NCBI GenBank assembly: GCA_011800805.1
Contig: MPNW01000326.1
Span: 1-20,079, forward strand
Direction of reading: 5' to 3'
Length of the DNA: 20,079 nt
DNA from: Hirudo medicinalis
Taxonomy: Eukaryota; Annelida; Clitellata; Hirudinida; Hirudinidae
In this document: piece after piece, positions 19,151 to 20,079 of the stretch
Layout of the letters: each line of letters opens with the position of its first letter
How positions within the stretch are numbered: the first letter of the stretch is position 1
Translations under genes and position numbers: made by a program
Notes under the pieces: generated by a model
Seen by the model: the letters and a program-made list of their open reading frames with translations, nothing else
Databases searched by the model: none
Told to the model about the DNA's origin: nothing

Positions 19151-20079
19151 AATTATATACATTATGGAATTTTCACATTATTTCTCTCGGCCTTCCAACC
19201 GGTGAAGGATGAATCCCGAGCACAACCAACTCTTAGTGATTCGTCCAAGCAGTTTCGTAAAATGTGGGCAAAGCCCAACAAGAAGATTTTTTGAATCTCC
19301 GAAACCTTAGGACGTCCTGGTATCAACTCCACTCCTTTCGCGAAGTCTTTTCTCAACGTTCCGAGTGCTCCTACGACCACCGGGACGACCTTGGTTTTCA
19401 CAATCCACATCCCGTTAATTTCGATCTCCAAATCCTTGTACTTGATAATTTTTTCAGCTTCTTTAAGCGCGATGTTTTTATCGTCAGGGACGGAAACATC
19501 AATTAGATGACAACGTCAGGTCTGTTGGTTGAGATTTTTCTGTCCGTGATTATTGAGTCCCACAAGATGGTATTCTCGTTTATATTTACCATACTTCAGG
19601 TGTCTTCATACCATTTGTTGGGAACTTCACAACCAAGCTCACGGCATACTACCCAACGAACATAGCTGGTCACCCTGTTATGTCGGTGCAAATATTCAGT
19701 TGATGCCAGCACCGTGCAACCTGCCGTTATGTGGCATGTTACGGTTTCTTGGGCCTTGCACAGATTCTGCAATTGCCATCGATCTGCTTCTTTAAGATCT
19801 TACGTTGATGATATCTGGTTGAGTGTCTGGTCCCGAGCTGCCACGATCAAGCTTTCAGTTTCTCCTTTGAGCCCTGCACTTCTTAATGGAGCAGCTGCAA
19901 GCAGACATCAATTGGACAAGTCTTCTATTACAACAATGACGCACTTGTCTAAGTCGAACTCCATGCTAATGTCATCAGTGAAGGTTTTTACGGTGGAAAA
20001 TGCTTTACTGAGATGTGCCTCGGTTCTGGTAAATATATTTAAGTCGTCCATGTAAAGTAAATGTGATGTTTGTTCAATT
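19151..20079 (-). mobile_element. Non-LTR retrotransposon fragment, probable restriction-like-endonuclease type, decayed
   Basis: Continues beyond the right end of the window. From right to left: LLYMDDLNIFTRTEAHLSKA with the RT catalytic YMDD at 20043-20054; SMEFDLDKC; then an abrupt jump near 19880 into LIVAARDQTLNQISS, implying loss of the RT thumb region. Next comes a C...C-H-x4-C-like stretch ending CHITAGC, EYLHRHNRV, NKWYEDT, NTILWDSIITDRKISTNRPD (RPD at about 19515-19523) and a well-preserved C-terminal block ending VVPVVVGALGTLRKDF and FLLGFAHILRNCLDESL (19162-19431). A knuckle followed by R-P-D is the arrangement of R2/R4/NeSL-type elements with a restriction-like endonuclease; that class assignment is inference. 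Several in-frame stops and frameshifts make it non-functional. It belongs to a different family from the element at 7251-8455. Confidence 0.85.

Overview
This is an animal nuclear genome window: AT-rich, crowded with microsatellites, carrying decayed non-LTR retrotransposons, and containing a spliced gene with many short introns (57-260 bp). Nothing in it looks bacterial or viral. Compact introns, high AT and two LINE fragments fit an invertebrate; an annelid- or leech-like lophotrochozoan is my guess, but the sequence does not prove it. Two ambiguous bases (15286 and 17938) suggest a draft assembly.

Two genes are well supported, both on the minus strand and in tandem. SF3B6 (p14), the branch-point-contacting RRM subunit of the U2 snRNP SF3b complex, is a complete single-exon gene at 13782-14156. 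About 0.5 kb downstream of it lies a complete CDC25-family dual-specificity phosphatase at 10738-13286. I resolved it into 11 exons whose phases all agree, giving 413 residues with an intact HCEFSSER catalytic loop (Cys319, Arg325), a RSTSTP 14-3-3/Chk-type site, a KEN box and a cluster of S/T-P sites. No individual line of open reading frames shows this gene; it appears only when splice sites are joined.

Two mobile-element remnants lie on the minus strand. At about 7251-8455 is a 5'-truncated LINE of the jockey/CR1/L2-like group with a poly-A tail, whose reverse transcriptase has lost the segment that should carry the catalytic aspartates. At about 19151-20079, running off the right end, is a different LINE with a YMDD motif, a C-terminal C-x2-C-like knuckle and an R-P-D motif that suggests a restriction-like endonuclease. 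It is frameshifted, internally deleted and ends in a (TAA)n tail.

The left part (1-6300) is intergenic: an (AATG)n array at the very start, 11-, 12-, 20- and 33-bp minisatellites, a large (CAT)n array, a degenerate tRNA-like element, and a striking 118-bp direct repeat (117/118 identical, about 2 kb apart) whose copies both end in a good minus-strand splice donor. The middle (8456-10737) shows no recognisable gene. The right part (14200-19100) holds long (TTG)n, (GAT)n and (AAT)n arrays and a few GC-richer islands that may be exons of unrecognised genes (15134-15335, 17205-17400 and 18502-18740), all at low confidence.
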